DNA of 64,000 nucleotides, from positions 1,860,001-1,924,000 of the forward strand of contig NZ_JACHND010000001.1 in assembly GCF_014205275.1 (NCBI RefSeq), read 5' to 3'. Shown piece after piece: positions 1-11,409 of the stretch (position 1 is its first letter; each line of letters starts with the position of its first letter). The translations under genes were made by a program, and so were the position numbers. This DNA is from Sphaerisporangium siamense (GTDB taxonomy: Bacteria; Actinomycetota; Actinomycetes; Streptosporangiales; Streptosporangiaceae). The notes under the pieces were generated by a model. The model was not told the DNA's origin. It worked only from the letters and a program-made list of their open reading frames with translations, and made no database searches.

Positions 1-6
1 TGCCAG

Positions 7-339
7 ATGGCCACGCAGATCCAGAAGATACTCATCGACGACCTCGATGGCGGCGAGGCCAATCAGACTGTCTCCTTCGCGATTGATGGCTCCGCCTACG
101 AGATAGACCTGAGCGACGAGAACGCCAAGAAGCTGCGCGACGCGCTGTCCGCTTTCGTCTCCGGTGCCCGTAAGGCCGAGGCCGCACCGGCGCGGGGCCG
201 TAAGCGTGGTGGCGGGCAGCGGCCTTCGAGGGAAAAGAGTTCGGAGATCCGGGCCTGGGCCAAGGCCCACGGCATCTCCGTGAGTGAGCGCGGTCGTATT
301 GCCTCCTCCGTGGTGGAGCAGTACGAAGCGGCACACTGA
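7..339 (+). CDS. lsr2: Lsr2 nucleoid-associated protein
   Basis: A small histone-like protein that bridges DNA and silences AT-rich, often horizontally acquired, genes in actinobacteria. The 110 residues show the usual layout: an N-terminal dimerisation part beginning MATQIQKILIDDLDGG, a basic linker rich in R, G and K (about residues 60-72), and a C-terminal DNA-binding part ending with SERGRIASSVVEQYEAAH, where RGR is the AT-hook-like minor-groove contact. Length matches the family (about 110 aa). The start is the ATG at 7; the upstream ribosome-binding region is cut by the window edge. A strong hairpin follows, so it is probably transcribed alone. Confidence 0.95.
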   Translation: MATQIQKILIDDLDGGEANQTVSFAIDGSAYEIDLSDENAKKLRDALSAFVSGARKAEAAPARGRKRGGGQRPSREKSSEIRAWAKAHGISVSERGRIASSVVEQYEAAH

Positions 340-358
340 CGGCTGTTTGCGATCAGTC

Positions 359-394
359 GGCCATGGCGGTGATCGGCCAATCACCGCCATGGCC
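359..394. terminator. Hairpin terminator after lsr2
   Basis: A perfect 15-bp inverted repeat (359-373 and 380-394) with a 6-base loop lies 20 bases after the lsr2 stop. There is no long T-tract, as is common for actinobacterial terminators. It separates lsr2 from the clpC promoter region. Confidence 0.8.
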
Positions 395-472
395 GCATGA
401 TCGTGTTAACCCTGAGAGTGATCGTCCGGCGCGTGCTCCAGGGGCCCACGGATATCCGTGATGTTAAACGTC

Positions 473-487
473 GTTCGCTTCCGGCGT
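473..487. promoter_or_regulatory. Candidate ClgR box upstream of clpC
   Basis: The sequence CGCTTCCGGCG (476-486) has the dyad CGC-Y-N3-R-GCG, the core described for binding sites of ClgR, the activator of clp genes in Corynebacterium and Streptomyces. It lies about 165 bases upstream of the clpC start in an otherwise gene-free stretch (395-648). The match is by eye, and one consensus position (a central A) is not met. Confidence 0.4.
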
Positions 488-648
488 AGCGGGAACACGT
501 GGCCCCCCAACAGTAGTTGGATGGAGCGTGAACGCCCTGCTGTCGGGGAACGTCTGGTGTATAGAGCGGTCACCGGTCGGGGCTAGCATGCGGATGCGGC
601 GGGCCCGGATATCCCGAGCAGCCTGACCGCTCTGTGAGGAGCGACGAG

Positions 649-3204
<2,556 letters not shown>

Positions 3205-3242
3205 GGACGTCCCGCGTCCCTGCCGCAGGGATCCGAGACTCG

Positions 3243-3283
3243 CGAAAGACCCCTCGTGAGCACCACTCACGAGGGGTCTTTCG
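3243..3283. terminator. Strong hairpin terminator after clpC
   Basis: A perfect 18-bp inverted repeat (3243-3260 and 3266-3283) around the loop CACCA, 38 bases after the clpC stop codon, followed by a T-containing tail. One of the longest perfect stems in the window. Confidence 0.9.
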
Positions 3284-3300
3284 TATTTCATGAGATCACT

Positions 3301-3357
3301 TTGGTGTGATTCGCTATGACACCACCGAAGGTAGTACTACACTCCGTAGAGCGAATC
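3301..3357. promoter_or_regulatory. Nested inverted repeats between clpC and the EboE-like gene
   Basis: Three dyads overlap in the gene-free stretch 3284-3597. TGGTGT/ACACCA lie at 3302-3307 and 3319-3324. GATTCGCT/AGCGAATC lie at 3308-3315 and 3350-3357. The perfect 10-bp palindrome GTAGTACTAC lies at 3331-3340, and a half-copy, GTAGTACGTC, reappears just before the downstream gene. This could be a regulator-binding region or a folded leader RNA for the gene starting at 3598. No coding region is supported here. Confidence 0.4.
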
Positions 3358-3597
3358 AGGCCAAGTCTCGACCAAGTGGTTCACAAGATCCACTCAGTAC
3401 GGTGCGGCTCACCGGGATCCACCCGCTGACGTAGCGGCGGATCACCTGCCGGGCGGACGCGCCCGCCGGCCCGTACCGGGAAGACTCGGGCGGGCCAGGC
3501 CGGATTCCCGGCAGAAAGAGACCTCCGCCGCGCGGGCCCGAGACCCGCGCGGAGCCCCGGAGGCCGGCAAAGAGTAGTACGTCTGGGAGGCACCCAC

Positions 3598-4542
3598 ATG
3601 CGCTTGTGTCATGAGGACGGCACGCTCGTTCACGTGTCCTACAACGCGGGCGTGCACCCCGCGGAGGATCTCGAGAACCTCATCGCGCACCTGACCCGCT
3701 ACGCCGTCCCGGTGCGCCGGCGCCTCGGCGTCGACAGGCTCGGCATCGGCCTGTGGCTGGCCCCCGCCGTCGCCGACCACCTCACCGCCGACCGCATCGA
3801 GCTCGTCCGGCTGCGCCGCTCCCTGGAGGAACGCGGCCTCGAAGTCGTCAGCCTGAACGGCGCGGGCGGCCGGGGCATGGGCCAGGACAGCCCCGGGCCC
3901 GACTGGGCCAAGCCCGAGCGCTACCGGTACACGATGGCGCTGGCGAAGATCCTCGCCTTCCTGCTGCCGGAGGACGTCCGGTTCGGCAGCATCTCCACCA
4001 TCCCCATCGGGTGGCGGCGCGACTGGCCCGCCGACCTGCACGCCATCGCCTCCCGGCGTCTGGACCGCCTGTCGCGCGAGCTGCGCGGCCTGCACAGCGT
4101 CACCGGCAAGACCATCAGGGTGGGCTTTCAGCCCTGGCCGGGGTGCGTGCTGGAGACCACCGAGCAGGCGGTGCGCCGCGTGTGCGGCATCGACTCCGAG
4201 TACCTGGGCGTCTGCCTGGACGCCTGCCACCTGACCTGCGGCGTCGAGGAGCCGGGCGCGGCGCTGCGCGGCGTGGCCGCCGCCGGGGCGACCGTGGTCA
4301 AGCTCGGCCACGTCCACAACCACACCGGCGAGGTGCCCGGCACCGAGTCCATCCTGGAGGACACCCTGGCCACGATCCTGGCCGGTCCCGGCAGCGGCGG
4401 CGCCCACATCGAGGTCGAGGCGCACGGCCTGGCCGCCCCCGCCAAGGACAAGGGCCCGGCCGCCCTGGTGGCGACCCTCGCCGACGAACTCGACTGGACC
4501 CGCCGCAACCTCACCGCCCTGGGCCTGAAGCTCGCCGCCTGA
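3598..4542 (+). CDS. EboE-like TIM-barrel (xylose isomerase-fold) protein
   Basis: A 314-residue protein resembling EboE, the TIM-barrel member of the Ebo metabolite-trafficking clusters of bacteria and algae. The N-terminus LVHVSYNAGVHPAEDLENLI corresponds to the 'YCTNVHPGE' opening of EboE. The barrel contains possible metal ligands in CLDACHLTCG (about residues 203-212), LGHVHNH (238-244) and HIEVEAHG, which ends in an E-x-H pair. No other ebo gene is adjacent: clpC lies upstream and mutY is convergent. The start is the ATG at 3598, with GGGAGG about 9 bases upstream. Substrate unknown; a sugar isomerase or a related lyase is also possible. Confidence 0.65.
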   Translation: MRLCHEDGTLVHVSYNAGVHPAEDLENLIAHLTRYAVPVRRRLGVDRLGIGLWLAPAVADHLTADRIELVRLRRSLEERGLEVVSLNGAGGRGMGQDSPGPDWAKPERYRYTMALAKILAFLLPEDVRFGSISTIPIGWRRDWPADLHAIASRRLDRLSRELRGLHSVTGKTIRVGFQPWPGCVLETTEQAVRRVCGIDSEYLGVCLDACHLTCGVEEPGAALRGVAAAGATVVKLGHVHNHTGEVPGTESILEDTLATILAGPGSGGAHIEVEAHGLAAPAKDKGPAALVATLADELDWTRRNLTALGLKLAA

Positions 4543-4555
4543 CCCTTCGGGGTCA
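4540..4555. terminator. Short TTCG-loop hairpin at the end of the EboE-like gene
   Basis: TGACCC-TTCG-GGGTCA: a 6-bp stem closed by the very stable UUCG tetraloop, overlapping the stop codon. It lies between two convergent genes and may act as a weak terminator or 3'-end stabiliser. Confidence 0.45.
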
Positions 4556-4594
4556 CCGGCTCCCGAGGATCAGGCGGCGTTCCGTCCGATCGCC

Positions 4595-5461
4595 TCAGGC
4601 GGGCAGGCGGTAGGTGCCGCCGGGGAGCGGTTCGGCCAGGCCGTCGGCGACGAGGCCGTCCAGGGCGCGTTCGCGCTGGACGGGGTCGTCCCAGACGGCG
4701 TCGAGCGCGGCCTTCGGCACGGGGCCGTGGGCGTCCCTCAGCACCGCCAGCAGGCGGCCGCGGCACTGGCGGTCCGTCCCGGCGTAGGTCTGCCCCCGCC
4801 GCTCCGGGCCCTCGTAGGCCGGCCGTCCCGCGAGGCGCCAGGCGCAGCGCGCCGCCACGGGGCAGTCGGCGCAGCGCGGACCGCGGGCCGTGCAGACCAG
4901 CGCGCCGAGCTCCATGACGGCGACGGCCCACCGGGGCGCGTCCACGGCCGGGATCAGCGACTCGGCCAGCCGGCGCTCGGCCGCGGTGGTCGCCGTGGGC
5001 GGGTACTCCTCGCCCCGCACGGCACGCGCCAGCACCCGCCGCACGTTGGTGTCCAGCACGGCGTGGCTGCGTCCGAACGCGAAGCTCGCCACCGCGGCGG
5101 CGGTGTAGTCGCCGATGCCGGGCAGCCGGCGGAGCTCCTCGTACGCCGACGGCACCTCGCCGCCGTGGTCGGCGGTGATCGCGCGGGCGCAGGCGTGCAG
5201 GTTCAGGGCGCGTCGCGGGTATCCGAGACGCCCCCAGTGGCGTACGGCCTCGCCGGGCGGCTCGGCCGCGAGCGCCTCCGGGGTGGGCCACCGCGCCATC
5301 CATTCTTCCCAGATCGGGAGGACCCTGACGACGGGCGTCTGCTGCAGCATGATCTCGCTGACCAGGATGGCCCAGGGGCTCGCCTCGGGCCGCCGCCAGG
5401 GGAGATCGCGCGCGTTCGCCGCGTACCAGTCGAGGATGGGCTGATGAAGTCCGATGGCCAC
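4595..5461 (-). CDS. mutY: A/G-specific adenine glycosylase MutY
   Basis: Base-excision repair glycosylase that removes adenine mispaired with 8-oxoguanine. The 288 residues contain the helix-hairpin-helix LPGIGDYTAAAVASFAFG followed by the catalytic Asp in LDTNVRR, and the 4Fe-4S cluster loop with spacing C-x6-C-x2-C-x5-C (CTARGPRCADCPVAARC). The GTG start at 5461 fits the family opening (a few residues before the DWYAANARDLPWR segment); the frame stays open upstream but is low-complexity there. As in other actinobacteria, the C-terminal NUDIX-like 8-oxoG recognition domain of E. coli MutY is largely absent. Convergent with the EboE-like gene. Confidence 0.93.
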   Translation of the reverse strand: MAIGLHQPILDWYAANARDLPWRRPEASPWAILVSEIMLQQTPVVRVLPIWEEWMARWPTPEALAAEPPGEAVRHWGRLGYPRRALNLHACARAITADHGGEVPSAYEELRRLPGIGDYTAAAVASFAFGRSHAVLDTNVRRVLARAVRGEEYPPTATTAAERRLAESLIPAVDAPRWAVAVMELGALVCTARGPRCADCPVAARCAWRLAGRPAYEGPERRGQTYAGTDRQCRGRLLAVLRDAHGPVPKAALDAVWDDPVQRERALDGLVADGLAEPLPGGTYRLPA

Positions 5462-5616
5462 GCCGCCGAGCCTAGGACGTCCCCACCCCGCCCGCGTCGC
5501 TTTCCCCGCGCCGCGTGAGCGCATCCGTGGGGGATATGTCGGGCGCGGCGCGGGCGGCTTTTCCCGGATCGGCGGGTTGACACGTCCGGCGAGCCACAAC
5601 TCACCATACTGTCAGT

Positions 5617-6315
5617 ATGGATCCGGACACGTTCCGTGGCGATGTCGGCGTAGAGGGCCCGGAGGTCTACTGGCGCCGCAGGGTCGCCGTGCTCACCGGC
5701 GCCCTCGTCGTGGTCGCCGTCGTCGCCTGGGCCTGCACGAGCGCGTCGGGCGGGTCGGGGTCCGACGCCCGAGGCCGCCGCGACGGCGCCGTCCCGAAAG
5801 GCGGGCCCGCGGGCGTCACGGCCACGCCTTCGCCGGCCGTCACGGCGACGCCGCCGGCCAAGGCCGCCGCGCCCCCGCCCCCGTCCGCGACGCCCGCGCC
5901 CACCCGCGTCCGGCGGCCCGGAGACCCGTGCGAGCGGGCCGACCTGGTGCTCAGCCTGCACGGCGAGTCCGAGGTCTACACCGGCAAAGGGGCGCCGATG
6001 TTCATGCTCACCCTCGTCAACACCGGTCGCGTGGACTGCGCGGTGGACGTCGGGCCTCGCGCGATGGAGGTCCGCATCACCTCCGGCGACGACCGCGTCT
6101 GGTCCACGGCCGACTGTCTGAGCGGCGAGCGCAGGCAGGTGCGCCGGCTGCGGCGCGGCGTCCCGCACCTGCGCACGATCCGCTGGGACCGCCACCGCTC
6201 CGCCCCCGACTGCGACGCCTCGCGCCCGAAGGCGCGTGCGGGCACGTACGTCGCCCAGGCGCGCCTGGGCGTCCTGAGAAGTCCCAAGGTGGTGTTCCAC
6301 CTCCGCCGCGCCTGA
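5617..6315 (+). CDS. Membrane-anchored secreted protein of unknown function
   Basis: 232 residues: a short cytoplasmic tail, one hydrophobic segment (about residues 24-42), a Gly/Pro/Thr-rich linker (about 45-100), and an extracytoplasmic domain with an Ig-like pattern of beta strands and two or three cysteines (from PCERADLVLSLHGESEVY onward). It sits divergently beside mutY and convergently with disA. An outer-membrane-face sensor or adhesin-like domain is possible, but no catalytic motif is visible. Starts at the ATG at 5617, in a compact divergent promoter region shared with mutY. Confidence 0.8.
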   Translation: MDPDTFRGDVGVEGPEVYWRRRVAVLTGALVVVAVVAWACTSASGGSGSDARGRRDGAVPKGGPAGVTATPSPAVTATPPAKAAAPPPPSATPAPTRVRRPGDPCERADLVLSLHGESEVYTGKGAPMFMLTLVNTGRVDCAVDVGPRAMEVRITSGDDRVWSTADCLSGERRQVRRLRRGVPHLRTIRWDRHRSAPDCDASRPKARAGTYVAQARLGVLRSPKVVFHLRRA

Positions 6316-6344
6316 CGGCGGGCCAGGCCGCGCCTGGGAGCGTT

Positions 6345-7433
6345 CTAGACGTACCGCTCCAGGATGGACGCCTCGGCGAGGCGGGAGAGGCCCTCGCGCA
6401 CGCTGCGCGCCCGGGACTCGCCCACGCCGCCCACCGTCTGCAGGTCGTCGATGCCGGCGGCCAGCAGTTTCTGCAGGCCGCCGAAGTGGTCCACGAGACG
6501 GTCCACGACGGTCGCGGGCAGCCGGGGCACCTTGGCCAGCAGGCGGAACCCGCGCGGGCTGACCGGCCGCTCCATGGCCTCCGAGCCGGCGTGGCCGAGG
6601 ACGTGCCCGACCGCCGTGAGGTCGAGCAGGTCGCTCGGCGACAGCCGGTCCAGCTCGGCGAGCGAGTCGGCCACGTGACGCGACCGGCGCCCGGCCTCGG
6701 CGGGCAGGTAGTCGCGCATGATCAGGTCGCGGTCCTCCTCGACCCCGGCGACCAGCTCGGCGAGCTGCAGGGACAGCAGCCGCCCGTCGGTGCCGAGCTC
6801 GACGACGTAGCCCTCGATCTCGCCCGCGATGCGGCGCACCATTTCGAGCCGCTGGACGACGACCGCGACGTCGCGCGCGGTGACGAGATCTTCGATCTCA
6901 AGCGCGGACAACGTGCCGGAGACCTCGTCCAGGCGCATCTTGTAGCGTTCGAGCGTCGCCAGCGCCTGGTTGGCCTTGGACAGGATCGCGGCGGACTCCT
7001 CCAGGACGTACCGGACGCCGTCCAGGTAGAGCGCGATGATCCGCATCGATTTGCTGATGGAGACCACCGGGGAGCCGGTCTGCCTGGCCACGCGCTGGGC
7101 CGTGCGGTGGCGGGTGCCCGACTCGTTGGTGGGGATGGACGGATCGGGCACGAGGTGCACCGCCGCCCGGACGATCTTGTTGGCCGCGGAGTCCAGGACG
7201 ATGGCGCCGTCCATCTTGGCCAGCTCGCGCAGCCGCGTCGCGGAGAACTCGACGTCGAGCGTGAACCCGCCCGTGCACACCTCTTCGACGCCTTTGTGAT
7301 AGTTGAGGACGATGAGCCCGCCGGTGTGCCCACGGAGAATACGCTCCAGGCCGTCGCGTAGTTCGGTGCCCGGAGCGAGGGCGGCAAGGGTGGATCTCCG
7401 GCGGTCGTCGATGCCCTTGGGATTGTTCGCCAC
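6345..7433 (-). CDS. disA: DNA integrity scanning diadenylate cyclase DisA
   Basis: Makes cyclic di-AMP from two ATP and responds to branched DNA. In the 362-residue protein the DAC domain carries the DGA motif (residues 75-77) and GTRHR motif (106-110) that bind ATP. A helical spine follows, and a C-terminal helix-hairpin-helix DNA-binding region (about 300-350, [19 protein letters not shown]). The start is a GTG at 7433 preceded by a G-rich stretch; an in-frame extension further upstream runs antisense to no known homologous sequence. It lies 77 bases downstream of radA on the same strand, the usual actinobacterial radA-disA operon; RadA-DisA interaction is known in Bacillus. Confidence 0.95.
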   Translation of the reverse strand: MANNPKGIDDRRRSTLAALAPGTELRDGLERILRGHTGGLIVLNYHKGVEEVCTGGFTLDVEFSATRLRELAKMDGAIVLDSAANKIVRAAVHLVPDPSIPTNESGTRHRTAQRVARQTGSPVVSISKSMRIIALYLDGVRYVLEESAAILSKANQALATLERYKMRLDEVSGTLSALEIEDLVTARDVAVVVQRLEMVRRIAGEIEGYVVELGTDGRLLSLQLAELVAGVEEDRDLIMRDYLPAEAGRRSRHVADSLAELDRLSPSDLLDLTAVGHVLGHAGSEAMERPVSPRGFRLLAKVPRLPATVVDRLVDHFGGLQKLLAAGIDDLQTVGGVGESRARSVREGLSRLAEASILERYV

Positions 7434-7510
7434 ATGACCCCCGCTGGTCGCTGACGCGCCCAGTTTAGCGGCGGCGCGTGGACACCGGCCCGGGCCGCGC
7501 GCCGTACGGC

Positions 7511-8941
7511 TCACGTGACGTGCGTCAGCGCGTCCCAGACGTTCTCTGCCTCTGTGACGTCGAAACCGTGCGCGAAGTTCGTCGTGCGCAGGGGAGACCT
7601 GGCCACGGGGACGGGTTTGCGGCCCTCGCGGCCCTCGGGAGAGGCGAGCGCGGTGTCCTGTTCGAGGGAGCCGGTGGGGACCAGGGCGTGCGAGAAGCCC
7701 AGCCGCGCGGCCTCGGCCACCCGGCGCCGGACGTCGCGCACCGGGCGCAGCTCGCCCGCCAGGCCGACCTCGCCGAGAACGATCAGGCCCGGTGGGAGGG
7801 GACGGTCGCCCGCGGCGCTCGCGACCGCGAGCATCACCGCCAGGTCGACCGCGGGGTCGTTGAGGCGGATGCCGCCCACGGTCGCGGTGAAGACGTCGCA
7901 GCCGCTCAGGCGGGCGTTCAGCCGGCGCTCCAGCACGGCGAGGATCATGGTCACGCGGAAGGGGTCGAGGCCGGAGGTGGAGCGGCGGACCTGCTGGGCC
8001 TCGGTGGGGCCGACCAGCGCCTGCACCTCGGCCGGCAGGGGACGCGTGCCCTCGACGGTGACGGTGACGCAGGTGCCGGGCACGGGCTCGGCGCGGCGCG
8101 AGACGAACAGGCCGCTCGGGTCGGGCAGGCCCTGGATGCCCCGCTCGTTGAGGTCGAAGCAGCCGACCTCGTCGGTGGGCCCGAACCGGTTCTTGATGCA
8201 CCGCACCATGCGCAGCCGGGAGTGGCGGTCGCCCTCGAAGTGGAGCACGACGTCGACCAGATGCTCCAGCACGCGGGGACCGGCGATCGAGCCGTCCTTC
8301 GTGACGTGGCCGACCAGGACGGTGGACAGGCCGCGCTCCTTGGCCAGGCGGACCAGGTTGCCCGTCACCTCGCGGACCTGGGTGACCCCGCCCGGCACCC
8401 CGGTGGCCTGGGTGGAGCCGATGGTCTGCACGGAGTCGACGATCAGAAGGCGCGGCTGGACCCGCTCGACATGGCTGATCAGCGCGCCGAGGTCGGTCTC
8501 CGCGGCGAGGTAGAGACGGTCCTGGATGGCGTTGATGCGGTCGGCGCGCATGCGGACCTGGGCGGCGGACTCCTCACCGGTGACGTACAGGACGGTCTCG
8601 TGGCGGGCCATGCTCGCCGCGGCCTCCAGCAGCAGGGTGGACTTGCCGATGCCCGGCTCGCCGGCGAGGAGCACGACCGCGCCGGGCACCAGGCCGCCGC
8701 CGAGCACCCGGTCGAGCTCGCCGACCCCGGTGGTGCGCGCGCGGGCGAACTCGGCCTTGACCTCGCCGATCGGGAGCGCGGGGGCGGTCACCGCGCCGCC
8801 CTGGACGACGTGGACGCCGGCCCGGCCGCCCTCTTCGTCGACCGTGCCCCACGCCTGGCACTCGCCGCAGCGGCCGACCCACTTGGGGGTGCGCCAGCCG
8901 CACTCCGCGCAGCGGTACCCGGCCTTCTGCGTCTTGGTCAT
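7511..8941 (-). CDS. radA: DNA repair protein RadA
   Basis: RecA-like ATPase that promotes branch migration during recombination repair. The 476 residues contain an N-terminal C4 zinc finger (YRCAECG... CGECQAW), Walker [10 protein letters not shown] (about residue 93), the RadA-specific KNRFG motif (about 245-250, within [12 protein letters not shown]), and a C-terminal Lon-S16-like domain. The ATG at 8941 is preferred because homologs begin a few residues before the zinc finger; an in-frame ATG at 8971 would add ten residues, and neither has an obvious ribosome-binding site. Followed directly by disA. Confidence 0.93.
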   Translation of the reverse strand: MTKTQKAGYRCAECGWRTPKWVGRCGECQAWGTVDEEGGRAGVHVVQGGAVTAPALPIGEVKAEFARARTTGVGELDRVLGGGLVPGAVVLLAGEPGIGKSTLLLEAAASMARHETVLYVTGEESAAQVRMRADRINAIQDRLYLAAETDLGALISHVERVQPRLLIVDSVQTIGSTQATGVPGGVTQVREVTGNLVRLAKERGLSTVLVGHVTKDGSIAGPRVLEHLVDVVLHFEGDRHSRLRMVRCIKNRFGPTDEVGCFDLNERGIQGLPDPSGLFVSRRAEPVPGTCVTVTVEGTRPLPAEVQALVGPTEAQQVRRSTSGLDPFRVTMILAVLERRLNARLSGCDVFTATVGGIRLNDPAVDLAVMLAVASAAGDRPLPPGLIVLGEVGLAGELRPVRDVRRRVAEAARLGFSHALVPTGSLEQDTALASPEGREGRKPVPVARSPLRTTNFAHGFDVTEAENVWDALTHVT

Positions 8942-9000
8942 GGGGGGCACGTTAGCGGCCCGCACCGACATTTCCCATCGGCGCGGGCCGCGTCAGGCCG

Positions 9001-9315
9001 TCAGAACTCGCCGTCCAGCTCCGCCAGCAGCAGGCGCTTGGGCTTGGCGCCGACCACCCGGCGCACCACCTCGCCGTTCCGGTAGAGGTTCATGGTGGGG
9101 AAGCCCATGACCCCGTAGCGGGAGGCGATCTCGGGGTGGTCGTCGGCGTTCAGCTTGGCCACGGTCAGGCGGCCCTCGTACTCCTTGGCGATCTCTTCGA
9201 GGATCGGGGCGACCATGCGGCACGGCGGGCACCACTCGGTCCAGAAGTCCACGAGGACGGGCTTGTCGCTCTCCAGGACCTGCTCGGCGAAGTTGTCCGC
9301 GGTCAGCGTGATCAT
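9001..9315 (-). CDS. Thioredoxin with CPPC active site
   Basis: 104-residue single-domain thioredoxin with the active site WCPPC in place of the usual WCGPC, and the cis-proline loop GFPTMNLYRNG. The CPPC variant generally alters redox potential relative to CGPC. The ATG at 9315 has GGAGGA 9-14 bases upstream. Its start overlaps the merR stop by four bases (ATGA), so the two are translationally coupled: the thioredoxin is probably the main target of the MerR-type regulator and may help repair or report oxidative thiol damage. Confidence 0.93.
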   Translation of the reverse strand: MITLTADNFAEQVLESDKPVLVDFWTEWCPPCRMVAPILEEIAKEYEGRLTVAKLNADDHPEIASRYGVMGFPTMNLYRNGEVVRRVVGAKPKRLLLAELDGEF

Positions 9316-9692
9316 CTTGTTCCTCCGGTTCTCAGCGCGCATCCCGGGCACGCCGCGGCGAGTTGGGCCGCCACCTCGGCGCGGCGGCCGAACAGGGTGC
9401 GGATCTGCTCGTCGATCTCGGCGAGCTTGCGCCGGTAGACCTCCACGGACTCCGGGCAGGCGTTCCCCGACTCGTTGCCCGCGCGCAGGCAGTTCACGAA
9501 CGGCCGCGCGTCGTCCAGCGTGAAGCCCACCGTGAGCAGCGAGCGGATCTCGGCCACGAGCTTCAGGTCGTCCTCGTCGTACTCCCGGTAGCCGTTGGAC
9601 GAGCGGCGGGCGGTCAGCAGTCCCTGCTGCTCGTAGTAGCGCAGCGCCCGCGTGCTCACCCCCGCGCGCCTCGCCAGCTCCCCGATGCGCAT
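9312..9692 (-). CDS. MerR-family regulator of the thioredoxin operon
   Basis: 126 residues: an N-terminal winged helix-turn-helix (MRIGELARRAGVSTRALRYY), a coiled dimerisation helix, and four cysteines (C68, C79, C115, C118) suited to sensing metal or thiol-oxidising compounds. The ATG at 9692 is preceded by GGGAGG. It is the first gene of a two-gene operon with the CPPC thioredoxin. The 20-bp dyad just upstream is a typical MerR operator, so autoregulation is expected. The inducer cannot be read from the sequence. Confidence 0.9.
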   Translation of the reverse strand: MRIGELARRAGVSTRALRYYEQQGLLTARRSSNGYREYDEDDLKLVAEIRSLLTVGFTLDDARPFVNCLRAGNESGNACPESVEVYRRKLAEIDEQIRTLFGRRAEVAAQLAAACPGCALRTGGTR

Positions 9693-9722
9693 AGGCCCTC
9701 CCTGATCCGCGCTCACGCTAAC

Positions 9723-9742
9723 CCTTGACGTCAACGTCAAGG
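9723..9742. promoter_or_regulatory. MerR-type operator/promoter
   Basis: A 20-bp dyad with perfect 9-bp arms, CCTTGACGT and ACGTCAAGG, around a 2-base centre, 31 bases upstream of the merR start. TTGAC within the arm is a plausible -35 element. MerR-family regulators bind such dyads in the promoter spacer and twist it. Confidence 0.75.
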
Positions 9743-9788
9743 TCAAGCCGGAACGTCCCGCCGACGGGAAGGACAGGAGGGCGAAGGG

Positions 9789-10487
9789 TCAGTAGAGGCG
9801 CCAGCGCAGGACGTTGGGGTAGGCGATCTCCAGCCCTTCCGTGCGCGCGATGGCCTCCTCGGCGACGGCGGGGGCGAACTCGATGCGCAGGACCGCCTCC
9901 AGGTCGGCGCGGGAGGAGAACACCATGCGCAGGTCCAGCTCCTTCCGCTCCCACCCCTGCCGCGCCCAGAACGCCTCCACGGCCGGCGCGGAGTAGCTCG
10001 GCACCGTACGGCTGAACCAGGCCCCGAAGTCGCCGCGGCCCGCGTCCAGGTCGATGACGAACGCGGCGCCGCCCCGCCGGATCACCCGCGACAGCTCGCG
10101 CAGCCCGGGCTCACAGCCGGGCCCGAAGAAGTACGCCCACCGGGCGAAGGCGACGTCGATCGACGCGTCGGGGACGGGCAGGGCCTGGGCGGCAGCGGTG
10201 CGGACCGTCACGTGGGGCAGGGCCCGGCAGCGGTCGGCGGCGAGGGCCGCGAGCCCGGCGTGCGGTTCGACGCCGACGACCTTGGCGGCGGTCGCGGCGA
10301 GGCCGGGCAGGTGGAAGCCGGTGCCGCAGCCGATGTCGAGGACGGCGCCGCCCGCCCACGGCCGGATCGCCGCCATCGCGGCCTCGGCCGCGCCGTCGGG
10401 GTCGACGGCGCGGTTCTCCAGTTCGTAGGTGCGGGGGGAGTTCCAGATGTTCGGGCTGGGAATGGCCCCGTCGACGATCCTCGCCAT
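9789..10487 (-). CDS. Class I SAM-dependent methyltransferase
   Basis: 232-residue methyltransferase of the ubiE/type-11 fold: motif I LDIGCGTGFHLPGL, motif II acidic residue VVGVEPHAG, and a following DVAFARWAYFFGPG segment (motif IV region). The ATG at 10487 gives the normal family length; the frame stays open further upstream without family sequence. It stands alone and divergent from the TIM-barrel gene at 10594. The substrate cannot be deduced. Confidence 0.85.
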   Translation of the reverse strand: MARIVDGAIPSPNIWNSPRTYELENRAVDPDGAAEAAMAAIRPWAGGAVLDIGCGTGFHLPGLAATAAKVVGVEPHAGLAALAADRCRALPHVTVRTAAAQALPVPDASIDVAFARWAYFFGPGCEPGLRELSRVIRRGGAAFVIDLDAGRGDFGAWFSRTVPSYSAPAVEAFWARQGWERKELDLRMVFSSRADLEAVLRIEFAPAVAEEAIARTEGLEIAYPNVLRWRLY

Positions 10488-10593
10488 GGGACATACGCTA
10501 GACCAGGCATAACGCCGGGCACGCGAGTGTGATCTCCGTTGCATCCGGGTTGCGCAACGCGACCTGGGCGCGACCCGGCTTAGGCTGGCAGAT

Positions 10594-11409
10594 GTGACCG
10601 ACGTCATCCGTGTCCCCAACGCCAAGATCGCACTGTCCACCGCGTCGGTGTATCCCGAGCGCACTCCTGACGCTTTCGAACTGGCCGCGCGCCTCGGTTA
10701 CGACGGTGTCGAGGTCATGGTCGGCGCCGACCCGGTCAGCCAGGACATCGACGTGCTCGAACGCCTCTCGGACCACTACGGCGTGCCGGTGCTGGCCGTC
10801 CACGCCCCCTGTCTTCTCGTCACCCAGCGGGTGTGGGGCCGCGACCCGTGGGCCAAGCTCGTCCGGGCGCGCAAGGCCGCCGAGCGGCTCGGCGCCCGCA
10901 CGGTCGTGGTGCACCCGCCGTTCCGCTGGCAGCGCGAGTACGCCCGCGACTTCGAGACCGGCCTCGCCCGCATGCGCGACGAGACCGACGTGATCTTCGC
11001 GGTCGAGAACATGTTCCCCCTGCGCGCCCGCGGCGCCGAGGTCGTCCCCTACTCCCCGGGGTGGGACGTCGTCGACTACGACTTCCCGCAGGTCACGCTG
11101 GACCTGTCCCACACCGCCGTGTCCGGGTCCGACGCCCTGCAGATGGCGGAGAAGCTCGGCGACCGTCTCGCCCACCTCCACCTCGCCGACGGGGTGGGCA
11201 CCACCAACAAGGACGAGCACCTGGTGCCGGGGCGGGGGAGCCAGCCGTGCGCGCGGGTGCTGGAGCGCCTGGCCACCGCCGGGTACGGCGGCCTCATCGT
11301 GCTGGAGATCAACACCCGCAAGGCCACCGGGCGCACCGAGCGCATCGACGACCTCGCCGAGGGTCTCGCCTTCGCCCGCCTCCACTTCGCCGCCTCGTCC
11401 TCGACATGA
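10594..11409 (+). CDS. Sugar phosphate isomerase/epimerase-family TIM-barrel protein
   Basis: 271 residues of the AP-endonuclease-2/xylose isomerase-like fold. Metal-site elements appear in order: [41 protein letters not shown] and VLEINTRK. The GTG start at 10594 follows a short leader. It is followed by a TetR gene 15 bases downstream on the same strand, which may regulate it. No pathway partner is visible, so whether it acts as an isomerase, epimerase or DNA endonuclease-like enzyme stays open. Confidence 0.85.
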   Translation: MTDVIRVPNAKIALSTASVYPERTPDAFELAARLGYDGVEVMVGADPVSQDIDVLERLSDHYGVPVLAVHAPCLLVTQRVWGRDPWAKLVRARKAAERLGARTVVVHPPFRWQREYARDFETGLARMRDETDVIFAVENMFPLRARGAEVVPYSPGWDVVDYDFPQVTLDLSHTAVSGSDALQMAEKLGDRLAHLHLADGVGTTNKDEHLVPGRGSQPCARVLERLATAGYGGLIVLEINTRKATGRTERIDDLAEGLAFARLHFAASSST

